NCBI GenBank assembly: GCA_011947345.1
Contig: JAAVTG010000305.1
Span: 1-25,704 of the forward strand
Direction: 5' to 3'
Source of the DNA: Phytophthora quininea
Taxonomy: Eukaryota; Oomycota; Peronosporomycetes; Peronosporales; Peronosporaceae
Length of the DNA stretch: 25,704 nt
A program made the position numbers and the translations under genes. Shown here in pieces: positions 9,212 to 17,109 of the stretch. Position 1 is the first letter of the stretch. Each line of letters starts with the position of its first letter. The notes beneath the pieces are model-generated. The model saw only the letters and a list, made by a program, of their open reading frames with translations, had not been told where the DNA came from and made no database searches.

Positions 9212-11084
9212 CGCCTTCCTCAACACACGGGCTTTCCACAGCCCGTGCGCACCCAAAGATACGATCGTACTCTCCGACACCGACCCATCTCGTCCTGTAC
9301 TGTTCCCCGTCAATGTTCCAGTGGTTACCGTCTCGACGCCGCAGTCCATACTCAAGGACGTATTGCCCGGCTCGGTTTCGTCGTCGACGCCTTCGCCACT
9401 CCACCACCGTGGCGTTCGATTCTCGCCATGCGTCCTCACTCGCCATTGTGCTTGTGTTTCGACTCGTGCTGCCTCCTGTCGAAGCTGTCCTGAGATCCAC
9501 TTTCGCTGCTCGAACAGCCGCTCGTGTCGCCTCGACATTCGCGCCTTCACCGCTCTGATCTTCATCATCTAATTCCTCAATGAGGTCTTCAGCTGCCTGC
9601 GCCAAGAGCGTCGTCGGGTAATGATAACTAAGTAGGAATGACGTATGGGCTATTATGGTCTCAGCTTCGCCAGTCTGATCTTCTCTTGTTACCAGAAAAT
9701 TGTCAAACCCGGCCGCCTCTACAATCCTGGCTGGGCCCATCCACTGATGGACGAATTTAGTAGCTTTTGGTCCTCTCGGCGGGTTGAAAACCCATACGCG
9801 GTCGCCCGGTTTGAATGTACGCCGTTGTCGCGCGATTTTGTCGTAGTACTTGGCTTGTCGGCGCTGTTCCTTTTGTCGAGCCCGTTCAGCGCACTCTCTT
9901 GCTTTTGCCAGCGTCGATGTCAACTGTTCCTGATACTCCATCAGGTCTCCAGCTTCTTTCACTGCCGTACGTCTCAACAGCTCATTTGGTGCACGTAAGG
10001 ATCTACCCAACATCAGCTCGTTTGGCGACAGAGCTACGGTCGTATGGCGTGCCGAGTTGTAGGCATAAACAGCAAACTTGACAAATAAGTTCCAGTCGTT
10101 CTGTTGTTCCTCCGCCATCAGTGTTGCGACACAATCCTTCCACGTGCGGTGGAACCGCTCCACAAGCCCTATCATTTGCGGCCGATATGGGACCGGGTTT
10201 ACTTGTCGAGACTGCAACAACTCTACCAACAACTCGATGACTCGACCTGCCATCTCCGGAGCTCCGTCCGTCAACAATTCTCGAAATACACCAAATTTTA
10301 ACACAATCTCCTCAATGATGAACTTTGCCACGTTTTCGGCGGTGTGCTGAATCACGCAGGTCGCTACCGCATAGCGCGTGACGTACTCCACGGCCGCCAA
10401 AACGTACCGCTGCCCACCGTCCGCAACTGGAAAAGGTCCAGCGACGTCGAGAGCCCAGCGATCCCCGACATCACCACCACCGATGCTTCTCAGCGGCGGT
10501 ATCACTTGCCTTGGACGTGCCTTCCGACTGCCACACTCAGGACATCCTCGAACCCATTGTAACACCGCATCTCGGAGTCTGGGCCACCAGTAAAGCCGTG
10601 TCACTCGGCTATACGTATGCGGCCCTCGGAGGTGTCCTGCCCACACAGACCCATGCATTTCTTTAAACACCACCGCCCACAACGTTGGAGGTAGCAACAC
10701 TCGTCGTCCGTGTGACGTATGGATCACCACCAACCCGTACTTCGTCTCCACCTTCATCTCACGATGCCGTCCGGCCTTCAGTAATTGCTGCACTAGTCGA
10801 CTTTTCCGTTGCGCCGTCACAATATCGTCATCCGTTACTTGCAGCGTTAGTTCAGGTACTGGCGTGGATTCTTCGTCTTCGGAACTGATGCTGCCACCGT
10901 CGACTGCTCCTGTTGTCGACACTGCTGTGCGATTCTTGGTCGTATCGTCCATTGCTGCTGCCGTTGGTGCCACATTTGACCGTCCGGCTCCTTTGTTTTG
11001 TCGATCCGTCCGCGGTCGCTCTTGATGGGGACCGTCAATGGTTGACAGCGCAGATTTTTTATTGGCAGCGATATCGTCTTCCAC
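9207..11084 (-). CDS. Integrase of the retrotransposon
   Basis: Uninterrupted frame of 625 codons (opens with GTG; the first ATG is about codon 45, so it is probably reached by frameshift). An HHCC zinc domain starts near residue 143 (EMHGSVWAGH to CPEC at 181-184). The catalytic core has D213 (LDVAGPFP), D273 (LLTDGAPEM) and E309 (GLVERFHRT), with exactly 35 residues between the last two, the canonical DD35E spacing. A basic helical stretch and a small C-terminal domain with DRVWVFNP and GPARIV follow, then a long tail with a conserved-looking end (YVLEYGLRRRDG). Integrase inserts the element DNA into the host chromosome. All catalytic residues are present, so it may be active. Its stop TGA lies in the LTR terminus. 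Confidence 0.93.
   Translation of the reverse strand: MEDDIAANKKSALSTIDGPHQERPRTDRQNKGAGRSNVAPTAAAMDDTTKNRTAVSTTGAVDGGSISSEDEESTPVPELTLQVTDDDIVTAQRKSRLVQQLLKAGRHREMKVETKYGLVVIHTSHGRRVLLPPTLWAVVFKEMHGSVWAGHLRGPHTYSRVTRLYWWPRLRDAVLQWVRGCPECGSRKARPRQVIPPLRSIGGGDVGDRWALDVAGPFPVADGGQRYVLAAVEYVTRYAVATCVIQHTAENVAKFIIEEIVLKFGVFRELLTDGAPEMAGRVIELLVELLQSRQVNPVPYRPQMIGLVERFHRTWKDCVATLMAEEQQNDWNLFVKFAVYAYNSARHTTVALSPNELMLGRSLRAPNELLRRTAVKEAGDLMEYQEQLTSTLAKARECAERARQKEQRRQAKYYDKIARQRRTFKPGDRVWVFNPPRGPKATKFVHQWMGPARIVEAAGFDNFLVTREDQTGEAETIIAHTSFLLSYHYPTTLLAQAAEDLIEELDDEDQSGEGANVEATRAAVRAAKVDLRTASTGGSTSRNTSTMASEDAWRESNATVVEWRRRRRRNRAGQYVLEYGLRRRDGNHWNIDGEQYRTRWVGVGEYDRIFGCARAVESPCVEEGV
9212..9221 (-). other. 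Putative polypurine tract of the retrotransposon
   Basis: The minus strand reads GAGGAAGGCG directly before the 3' LTR, nine of ten bases being purine. It overlaps the last codons of the integrase frame. Confidence 0.45.
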
Positions 11085-11578
11085 ACGCCGTCTTCTCCGA
11101 TCACTCGCATGGTCCTTTTCGGCCCCGGGGTTGCTGCTACCGACGTCGCATTTTCGGTTGTCGATGTGGTGTCGACCGTGGGTTTTTGTCGTTGGTTTCG
11201 GCTTTGCTGGTCATTGTTGTCCACCACCTCTGAGGTCGCTGTCTTCTGTCTGTCACTGCGAGCCCACCATTCCTGCGGCCGTCGTCGTGTAGCACCACCT
11301 CCGTCTCGTGTCCATGTTGTTCGCTGCCGCCTATGCTCATCGCCCGACGTCAAAGCGGCCCTCACGGGTTGCTCAGTACTTCCACCGTCTACGCCCTGTA
11401 CAGTGGGCGACCGTGTCTTCTCACTTGGCGCCGTCTCATCAACACTCGTCCGTTGCCGTGGAGGCGTCCCGTATTGGCCGTCTGCCGTCTTCACTATCAC
11501 GTTCGTTCGCCCACCGGCATGCTGAGGCCTTGGTGGTAGGTCTTCGCCAGCGCTACTCGAATCCGATCTCAGCCTCAC
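10847..11578 (-). CDS. Charged low-complexity linker frame where reverse transcriptase would be expected
   Basis: Open frame of 243 codons, very rich in Arg, Gln, Thr, Ser and Asp, overlapping the protease stop by four bases (GTGA; its first codon is GTG). No YxDD polymerase motif, no RNase H acidic motif and no other domain is visible. The only ordered-looking part is near GVWKTISLPIKNL. It overlaps the integrase frame by about 240 bases, with a slippery A run at 11054-11060 inside the overlap. Probably part of a pol polyprotein rather than an independent gene. Confidence 0.5.
   Translation of the reverse strand: MRLRSDSSSAGEDLPPRPQHAGGRTNVIVKTADGQYGTPPRQRTSVDETAPSEKTRSPTVQGVDGGSTEQPVRAALTSGDEHRRQRTTWTRDGGGATRRRPQEWWARSDRQKTATSEVVDNNDQQSRNQRQKPTVDTTSTTENATSVAATPGPKRTMRVIGEDGVWKTISLPIKNLRCQPLTVPIKSDRGRIDKTKEPDGQMWHQRQQQWTIRPRIAQQCRQQEQSTVAASVPKTKNPRQYLN
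11054..11060 (-). promoter_or_regulatory. Candidate -1 ribosomal frameshift heptamer (A AAA AAT)
   Basis: In the linker frame the codons read ATA AAA AAT, giving the X XXY YYZ pattern A AAA AAT. A -1 slip here leads directly into the integrase frame, which is open at this point. Alternatively one A was lost from the run by sequencing error. No downstream pseudoknot was assessed. Confidence 0.4.
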
Positions 11579-12105
11579 GCCATCGTCACCGTAGTCGCCA
11601 GCATTACCGAGCTGCAGTTGGCTGCGGAAACAAACACACCAACCTCGCCGTCTGGTGCCGCCACCGCCACTTCTATTGGCATCACTGTGCGCCGTCGAAA
11701 TCGCGACCGTGCCGCCAACCGAACTGGTGCTATCTTCTGTTTGCTGCCGTGGGCGTCCGTGCGAAAAGGGATCACTACTGCGTGCTGCTGGTCGTCGTAC
11801 CGCACTTCATTTGTAGCAAAATCCATCACCGCATGGTGCTGATTCATGAAATCGACCCCAATCAAGAACTCCTCATCACACCCGTCGACCACGCACGCTT
11901 TGATTGTCACTGTCTGTCCGTACGAGTTCACCAACTCGAATGTCCATACGCCGAGAACATCCAATAGAAACCCACCAATACCTTCCACAAAATTTACTGG
12001 TGACTTCTCTCTAGAGCGCTCGCCCCGCGTCATCCAAGCAGTCCCAGCTACTGAGTATCTCGCGCAGCTATCCAACTTAACCGGATAATATTCGCCATCC
12101 ACCAT
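11575..12105 (-). CDS. Retroviral-type aspartic protease domain of pol
   Basis: A 176-residue frame from ATG 12105 with a protease-like core: PVKLDSCARYSVAG, where the catalytic Asp is residue 12, then the hydrophobic strand TVTIKACVVDG, and EEFLIGVDFMNQH, equivalent to the conserved ILG/LLG-D segment of pepsin-like retroviral proteases. The expected active-site triplet is D-T/S-G, but here it reads D-S-C. A trailing segment with VMPIEVAVAAPDGE normally leads into reverse transcriptase in Gypsy elements. Here the frame ends in TGA instead, and the next frame overlaps it by four bases. The enzyme would cut Gag and Pol in the particle if active. Confidence 0.8.
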   Translation of the reverse strand: MVDGEYYPVKLDSCARYSVAGTAWMTRGERSREKSPVNFVEGIGGFLLDVLGVWTFELVNSYGQTVTIKACVVDGCDEEFLIGVDFMNQHHAVMDFATNEVRYDDQQHAVVIPFRTDAHGSKQKIAPVRLAARSRFRRRTVMPIEVAVAAPDGEVGVFVSAANCSSVMLATTVTMA

Positions 12106-12544
12106 CCATGCCGGCAGTGTTTATCGTCCATTCATTTGTATCACCGTCAAGCTCGGCACTGTCGACGTCGTCAGCTCGATCCTTGCTACCGTTGACAGCA
12201 CCGTCAACATCTCCACCACCAGTGTCACCATGAACACCACTGATTCTCCGCACGCCTTCCTCACTTTGGGGACCATGGTCGCCAGCACCACTGTCGTCGT
12301 TGCCGTTCCGCACGGGTGGTCGTGTCATGGAGGTAGTACTGTACTCACATCTTGCGATCGCGATGTCGGGTCGCTCTGTCGCAGCGCATCGAGCCGCTCG
12401 GTCAATATCTCGTCTTGTCATTTCATCGTCCACCGCCGAACCCACAGCCATTCGTACCAATGACACCCGATCTTGACCTTCATTCCGTTCGTTTATCGTA
12501 TCGGCGCTGGTGGCTACCGACGCCATCGCGGCTGTGGTGATCAC
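12077..12544 (-). CDS. Frame between gag and protease (start of pol), function unknown
   Basis: Open frame of about 155 codons, acidic and rich in Asp, Gly and Arg, lacking a good ATG at its upstream end (it opens with GTG; first ATG seven codons later). No domain recognised. Its last residues (near ELDGDTNEWTINTAG) look like the segment that precedes the protease in related elements, and the protease frame overlaps its end by 29 bases. It is therefore probably the N-terminal part of pol, joined to the protease by a frame change rather than a separate protein. Confidence 0.5.
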   Translation of the reverse strand: MITTAAMASVATSADTINERNEGQDRVSLVRMAVGSAVDDEMTRRDIDRAARCAATERPDIAIARCEYSTTSMTRPPVRNGNDDSGAGDHGPQSEEGVRRISGVHGDTGGGDVDGAVNGSKDRADDVDSAELDGDTNEWTINTAGMDGGWRILSG

Positions 12545-12618
12545 TGGCCGACCAACCCTTCCAACTGCCGTCGTCTCTTCTTGGGGATCTTGGCGAAATC
12601 GCGGACGCCGTATACCCC

Positions 12619-14700
12619 TTACTGCGCCCGCTCCTCGTTTCCCGCAACTCTCTTCAATTCGGCCCGTTTAGCGAGGTAAGCATCGTTCCTTGCTTTGGCC
12701 TCGGGGTCGGGACATTTATCTGTAAAGTGTCCAAACTGACCGCACGCGTAGCAGTTCTGACCGCCGTACTTCGACAATCTTGGACCCATTGGAACCACCG
12801 GCGCTGGCTGCTCTTTCACGACCTCCGGCGACGGGTTCTGCTGTCCGCTGCCCACCACCTTTCGCACTGCAGCTTTCTGTCGTTTCGTCCGTGGTGGATA
12901 GTCGTCGATATCTGACTCCTCGTCTTCATCGGTGTCATCCAATCGCCGTATTCGTTTTGATTTTCCATTACGTCGGCGTGGAGGTCCCTCATGTGCTGGT
13001 TCGTCGTCCTCGCTCGACGCCACGATTCTACGTACGCTCAATGCCTTCGCCTTCTTGTCTGTTTTCTTCGTATGGCGCTTGGCATCAGTTTCCTTCAGTC
13101 CCGACTGTTTCTTTGCACGCTTGGCCGACCTTACCCACGCTTGCCCATTCCAGGTGCGGCCGTCTGGTGCCTCCCAGATGCCGGTGGCGGGGTTGTACAC
13201 ACCGCGAGCATTGGTAAATACTGCTACACCTTCGAGTTGAGCGACTTCTCGCACACTGCCCACTGCATTCTCTGTCAACAGCGTGGCTCTGCCGACCCCT
13301 GGTATCAGAACATCGTTACCTGCCACGTCCGTCTGGAATCGGTGTTCTTGTTCTTGCGGCCAGGCTTGCCCGTTGATCGCCATACCCAGTGCCACGTTCT
13401 CGTCTCGATCGTCGATATCTAAGGCTCTATCCACAGCCTCTTCCAGTGTTGTCGGCTCCGGTTGCTGCTGTCGTATCAATGCTCGTACAGTCATATCGAT
13501 GCCGCTGTAAAACTGGGTAAGTAGTATCCGTTCGCTCACGTCATTTCGGCCAGCTACTTTCCTCAATCCAGCAGCGTAGTCCGCGTACGACTCGCCTTTC
13601 CAACGGTTCCGCCCGAAGACTCTTCGCTCTGCCTGAGCCAAATTCATACGGTCCCCATAACGTCGCAGTAGGGCTTCCTTCAAGTATGTCCAAGTCCGGT
13701 CCCGATCGATAAGTCGACGGTTCATCTGTACCCACCAAGTCGCTGCCGTGTTGAGTAACTTGTTACCCAACGGGTAGTACAATTCCTCGTCCGTCCAGTG
13801 GCCTCGTCCAGCTCTCCTGGCGCCCTCCAGTGCGAGATCTACCCGATCAATCCAAGTCGACACCGACGCTGTTGGCGACGGCGTGTACGTTGGTAGTTCC
13901 AAATCTTTCAACGATCGTCGCCGTCGACCAGGTTCCTCACGCCGACCGCGCCTCTCGTGCCTACGTTCACGGTATCCATGGCGGCGTCGTCCGCGTCGCT
14001 GGGGAGCTTCTCCACCCGATCTGCTATCGTCTGAAAGGCCTGCGTCGCTGGAGCTGTCCGAACTGCTGTCGTCGCCAGGTTCGCCGCCTCCACGACCCCT
14101 CGACCGTGCGCCTCGTCGGCTGCCGACTTGACGCGTCGACTCCGTGTGTGGCGCGTTCGTCCGACGTGCTTCTATGGCTGTAGTCGTGGTGGTGTCCTGT
14201 GGCTGCTCTGTTGTCGTGCCCGTGCTTGTTTCTACGGCTGTCGGCGTTGTCGGGACTCCTGGTGCTGGTGCTCGCCCTGTTGTAGGTGCCGTCGGTGGCG
14301 CTGGTGCCGGTGCTGCAGGCACTGTCGCCACAGGAGTACTTGCCTCCAAGCCATCCAGTCGAGCCTCCAGTCGGTTCATTGCGTTCATCATTACCTGCAT
14401 CATGGCGGCTATCGCCGCTGAATCCATGGCTCCCGTCGAAGAATCACTTACTGTCGGCGCGCTTCGGGCTGCTGGCCCTGGGCTCGTCGTGGTCTGGCTT
14501 CTATCAGCGCTCGTGGGTGCAGTCGCTACTGTGCGGCTCATCCCACCAGTCGTTGTACCATCCGTTACTGCGGGTGCCACAGATGCCATAGGCGCACTCA
14601 CAGTCACCGTCGTCGAATCCGTGATTGTTGTTGCCGCGGGCTGCGGACTGATCGCTGTTCCCAACGGCGTGGTCACCGTTCCTGCCCGAGTCACCGTCAT
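12619..14700 (-). CDS. gag: Gag polyprotein of the retrotransposon
   Basis: Uninterrupted frame of 693 residues from ATG 14700. The N-terminal 200 residues are rich in Thr, Pro and Ala, followed by an Arg/Ser-rich basic stretch and then the retrotransposon gag (capsid-like) domain, including TWWVQMNRR, LKEALLRRYGD and YADYAAGLRKVA. Near the C-terminus a CCHC zinc knuckle, CYACGQFGHFTDKC, would bind the packaged RNA. Gag forms the virus-like particle in which the element RNA is packaged. Its intact length contrasts with the broken host genes nearby. The next downstream frame is offset by one base after a gap of about 75 bases, so how pol is reached is not clear. Confidence 0.92.
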   Translation of the reverse strand: MTVTRAGTVTTPLGTAISPQPAATTITDSTTVTVSAPMASVAPAVTDGTTTGGMSRTVATAPTSADRSQTTTSPGPAARSAPTVSDSSTGAMDSAAIAAMMQVMMNAMNRLEARLDGLEASTPVATVPAAPAPAPPTAPTTGRAPAPGVPTTPTAVETSTGTTTEQPQDTTTTTAIEARRTNAPHTESTRQVGSRRGARSRGRGGGEPGDDSSSDSSSDAGLSDDSRSGGEAPQRRGRRRHGYRERRHERRGRREEPGRRRRSLKDLELPTYTPSPTASVSTWIDRVDLALEGARRAGRGHWTDEELYYPLGNKLLNTAATWWVQMNRRLIDRDRTWTYLKEALLRRYGDRMNLAQAERRVFGRNRWKGESYADYAAGLRKVAGRNDVSERILLTQFYSGIDMTVRALIRQQQPEPTTLEEAVDRALDIDDRDENVALGMAINGQAWPQEQEHRFQTDVAGNDVLIPGVGRATLLTENAVGSVREVAQLEGVAVFTNARGVYNPATGIWEAPDGRTWNGQAWVRSAKRAKKQSGLKETDAKRHTKKTDKKAKALSVRRIVASSEDDEPAHEGPPRRRNGKSKRIRRLDDTDEDEESDIDDYPPRTKRQKAAVRKVVGSGQQNPSPEVVKEQPAPVVPMGPRLSKYGGQNCYACGQFGHFTDKCPDPEAKARNDAYLAKRAELKRVAGNEERAQ

Positions 14701-14765
14701 CTCAGTACTGCTTGTTGTAGTGTAGTAATTCCACCTACTATAGTCAATCGTATTACTTCAATATT

Positions 14766-14783
14766 GCCCCTGTATGACCACCA
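14766..14783 (-). other. Putative primer-binding site of the retrotransposon
   Basis: Directly inside the 5' LTR the minus strand reads TGGTGGTCATACAGGGGC. It begins with TGG, as expected for pairing to a tRNA CCA end. It does not look like the common initiator-methionine PBS (TGGTATCAGAGC), and I cannot name the tRNA. Confidence 0.5.
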
Positions 14784-15662
14784 TGTGATGAACTCGTGGT
14801 TGACCTCCGTTCCTGAGGTAGCCGCGCTCAAGTGCTGTCCTGCTTTCCGACGGGTTCAGCTGCTTGGTTCAACTTACTGTAACAATAAATGGCCGACAAG
14901 GAGTCAACTTGGCTCCTTGCGCCGGTGTTGCCACCTACTTTGTATTTACTGTTTCTGTATCTTCAACTTGCTACTTCCAAGCGTCACAGCCACTGCTGTT
15001 CGGCCTGTACTGATGCCCTCTGTCGCCGTCACTACGGCTGTCGTAAACTGTTTCTGTTTCTGCTCTCGTGTCGCTGCGATGGCCACTTGGTCGACGTCTG
15101 CTTGTCACTGCTGCTGTAGCTCCAAGCGTCAATTGCGCGGCACTTGCTCCCGTCGACGCCAGTTGTCAAGTGCTCTCGTCTGTAGTGGCCCCTAGCGCGC
15201 GACACTTGCTCCCGTCGACGCCAGTTGTCAAGTGCTCTCGTCTGTAGTGGCCCCTAGCGCGCGACACTTGCTCCCGTCGACGCCAGTTGTCAAGTGGGCC
15301 GTCGATCTGCTGCCCTTGGCTCCTTCGTCGAGCGGTCGCTGCTGCTCCCATTCAGCAACCAGCCGTGCTCCTGTCACTCTCGACCGTCCATTCGCGATCT
15401 TGGCGGCCAGTTCCTCGCCATCCGCCGCCAGATCCAACACTGCTGCGGGCTCGCGGCTTTTCGCCGGCCGGATCCTGTTGCGAGCAGCCAGCTCGTCCCA
15501 GTGCCCGTCGCAGCCGTCCGTTGTCGTCGATCTGTCGACCGAAGCCCCGCGACCCGCCGTCCTGCCTTCACCACCCATTCCACGGCGTACCGATCCGCTC
15601 GATCTTCGGTGCCACCGGTCTCGATTCGCGTCACGGCCGTTGTTATCGTACACTTTGTCACA
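14784..15662 (-). repeat. 5' LTR of the retrotransposon (879 bp)
   Basis: Direct repeat of 8271-9211, identical by eye apart from lacking one 62-bp unit. As the upstream LTR of a minus-strand element it should hold the promoter and the transcription start. No TATA box is claimed. Confidence 0.95.
15141..15296. repeat. 62-bp tandem repeat in the 5' LTR, two and a half copies
   Basis: Units begin at 15141, 15203 and 15265 (last one 32 bases) and match the repeat at 8628-8845 base for base as far as I can see. It lies about 370 to 520 bases into the LTR in element orientation, in the region where U3 enhancers are usual. Confidence 0.93.
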
Positions 15663-15666
15663 GTAG
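15663..15666. repeat. Target-site duplication, right copy (GTAG)
   Basis: Matches the left copy at 8267-8270. An A before it is shared with the LTR end, so a 5-bp duplication AGTAG is also possible if the LTR boundary is one base shorter. Confidence 0.8.
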
Positions 15667-16256
15667 GTGTGGAATCTCAAGAAAGGCACCAATGTGAAAC
15701 AGATAAAGCAGATAGACGCGAAATACGACGTTGCTCTCCAGGGATTATGCGCTGTTTACCAGTTCTTTCAAGTCGTCAACATCATCGAGGCAAATGAACG
15801 CAAAACGTAGTGGACCAGGCCGCCTGAGCGATTAGAACTTGTTGAGTGTGGGGAAACAATAGACGAGTGAAACATTATACCAGTCTCAAACCGATACTCG
15901 TTGATGCTGCTGTTTTCCTTCACTTTGAGGAAGTCCTACAGTATAAACTTCCCTGAAAGCCCCACCCAGACGCCATCAACTTGCCGTGTGGCTTCGTTTG
16001 ACTTTGGCCGAGTGCATTTAATTGGCCGACGAGATCCCTTCAGCTTAGGTGGTCGGAGTGAGAGCGGGGTTTGTTTGAAGAAAGAGAGAGAGCGACTACA
16101 ATCAACAGGACCCAGAATCTGAAGTTTGGATTGGTTTGGTCTTGTGGTTAAAATCAAACTGGATCCAGCACACAATCGTTGCCATTAGCCCAGGCGTGAT
16201 ATCGTGCTGGCAGGCATAAGGAACACCTTGTCGTCGCCATCAGGTTTCCTTGTTTT
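15667..16256. other. Gene-poor stretch right of the retrotransposon
   Basis: AT-richer sequence without a convincing gene. On the plus strand a 46-codon stretch without stop (15669-15809) reads like protein (VKQIKQIDAKYDV, then a hydrophobic segment FFQVVNII). It has no start codon and begins immediately at the insertion junction, so it could be a gene remnant or chance. The rest shows no motif I can name. Confidence 0.4.
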
Positions 16257-16555
16257 ATGACTTTGATCCGGCACAACAAAGCTTGCCGCATAAGCCCACT
16301 TGCAAGGATACCGACTGTGGATTCAATTTTCGAGCGTTGCTTCCAAAGAATTGCAGAGGAATCGTACGAACGTAGCAGCTCCGAGACTTGTTTTACTATA
16401 TTCAAACCTTTGCTCAGGATGCGCATGTGATCAACAAGCAAAAGAATGACTTGTTCGTGGTAGTCAAGGTATTGAAGAGGAAAGCACGCACAAGTCGAAG
16501 GGATTACATAATTCTTCAATGCCAACCCAAGAAAAACATGTGCAGACCGTCCTAA
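16257..16555 (+). pseudogene. Possible broken gene of unknown function
   Basis: From ATG 16257 the plus strand reads about 50 codons with protein-like composition (PTVDSIFERCFQRIAEESYE). After a one-base frame change near 16405-16410 it continues with DAHVINKQKNDLFVVVKVL to stop TAA 16553-16555. The break has the same sign as most others in the window. I recognise no family. The opposite strand holds a competing 160-codon open frame (16154-16636) that also matches nothing I know, so coding strand and even coding status are uncertain. Confidence 0.3.
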
Positions 16556-16607
16556 AGCCAACGACAGGGTGTTGCTCGGTAGATAGACGGTCTTGTTTGG
16601 ATCGTAG

Positions 16608-16938
16608 CTACGGAGTTGGAGCCAGCCCTGCCGCAATGCAGGCGGCCATACACCCCGAGCGCAGCATTACAGCCCACGATCACCGCAGGTACTCCTGCCC
16701 CCGCGGTCACCGCTCCGAAGGTAAACCCCGCCGCTGCATAGCAGGCGACAGCAACCGAGTTGCAGCCGGATTGACAGATGCCATACGCCAGAGGTCCTCC
16801 GTCGACTTGAGGCAGCGCCAACAGGATCACGGCCAGTTGCTTCCACATTGATGGCGCGTCTTGGACAAATTCAATGGAGTAGAAGGCCGAAACTTGAGAA
16901 GTGAGAACGGCAGCAGCTATCGACGCAGCCTTCCACAT
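16608..16938 (-). CDS. Small secreted cysteine-containing protein with GPLAYGICQ motif
   Basis: ATG 16938 starts MWKAASIAAAVLTSQVSA, a clear signal peptide with predicted cleavage after VSA. The mature part carries GPLAYGICQSGCN, VACYAAAGFTFG and AGAGVPAVIVGCN, a pattern I associate with short proteins of fungi and oomycetes sometimes annotated as zygote-specific-like. Their function is not established. In the run of four G on the coding strand (16653-16656 in plus coordinates) the frame shifts. The alternative frame gives CMAACIAAGLAPTP and a stop TAG at 16608-16610, which fits the usual C-terminus, so the last 15 residues are taken from that frame. Six cysteines result. Total about 110 residues. 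An in-frame ATG ten codons upstream is possible but would put charged residues before the signal peptide. Confidence 0.7.
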
Positions 16939-17109
16939 TTTCCCTCCAGAACATTCTTTTCTCCACAAACACCGCTAGAGTTCCTCCTTCGCCCCTTTCA
17001 ACAAAAAATAAATTGGTTTAGGGTAGAGAAGAGAAGCATAGTGCATGGAATTTCGCTGCAGTTGTAGCTGACTACGTCTCCATCATCGCTGCAACAGTCG
17101 ATAGTGCTG

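Larger units (their letters stand above)
8271..15662 (-). mobile_element. Ty3/Gypsy-type LTR retrotransposon lacking reverse transcriptase and RNase H
   Basis: A 7392-bp element oriented on the minus strand. Both ends carry long terminal repeats that begin and end with the inverted termini TGTGA/TCACA, flanked by GTAG on both sides. Internal order on the minus strand is leader, gag (zinc knuckle), short acidic frame, aspartic protease, charged linker, integrase. The integrase has the HHCC zinc domain and D-D-35-E. In Ty3/Gypsy elements the reverse transcriptase and RNase H, roughly 1.5 to 2 kb, lie between protease and integrase. Here that interval is only about 0.9 kb and encodes low-complexity charged sequence with no RT motif. 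The LTRs look identical outside a tandem-repeat count difference, so insertion was recent. The element is therefore likely non-autonomous and moved with enzymes supplied by a complete relative; that last point is inference. Confidence 0.95.

Noticed and set aside
8777..9572. Two 263-codon open frames on opposite strands over the 3' LTR
   Set aside because: They run through LTR and tandem repeats and, on one strand, overlap the end of integrase; composition is low complexity and no domain is visible. The partner LTR carries the same sequence without a continuing frame.
11820..11850. YDD in the protease frame (VRYDDQQ) as a reverse transcriptase motif
   Set aside because: It lacks the YxDD spacing and lies in the segment directly after the protease core, which has the same position in complete elements; no flanking RT motifs.
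11308..11967. 219-codon plus-strand open frame inside the retrotransposon
   Set aside because: Antisense shadow of the linker and protease frames; His/Arg/Ser-rich composition follows from the complementary strand.
16154..16636. 160-codon open frame on the minus strand
   Set aside because: It overlaps the end of the secreted protein gene, has no recognisable motif, and competes with a plus-strand reading that looks more protein-like. Not listed as a gene.
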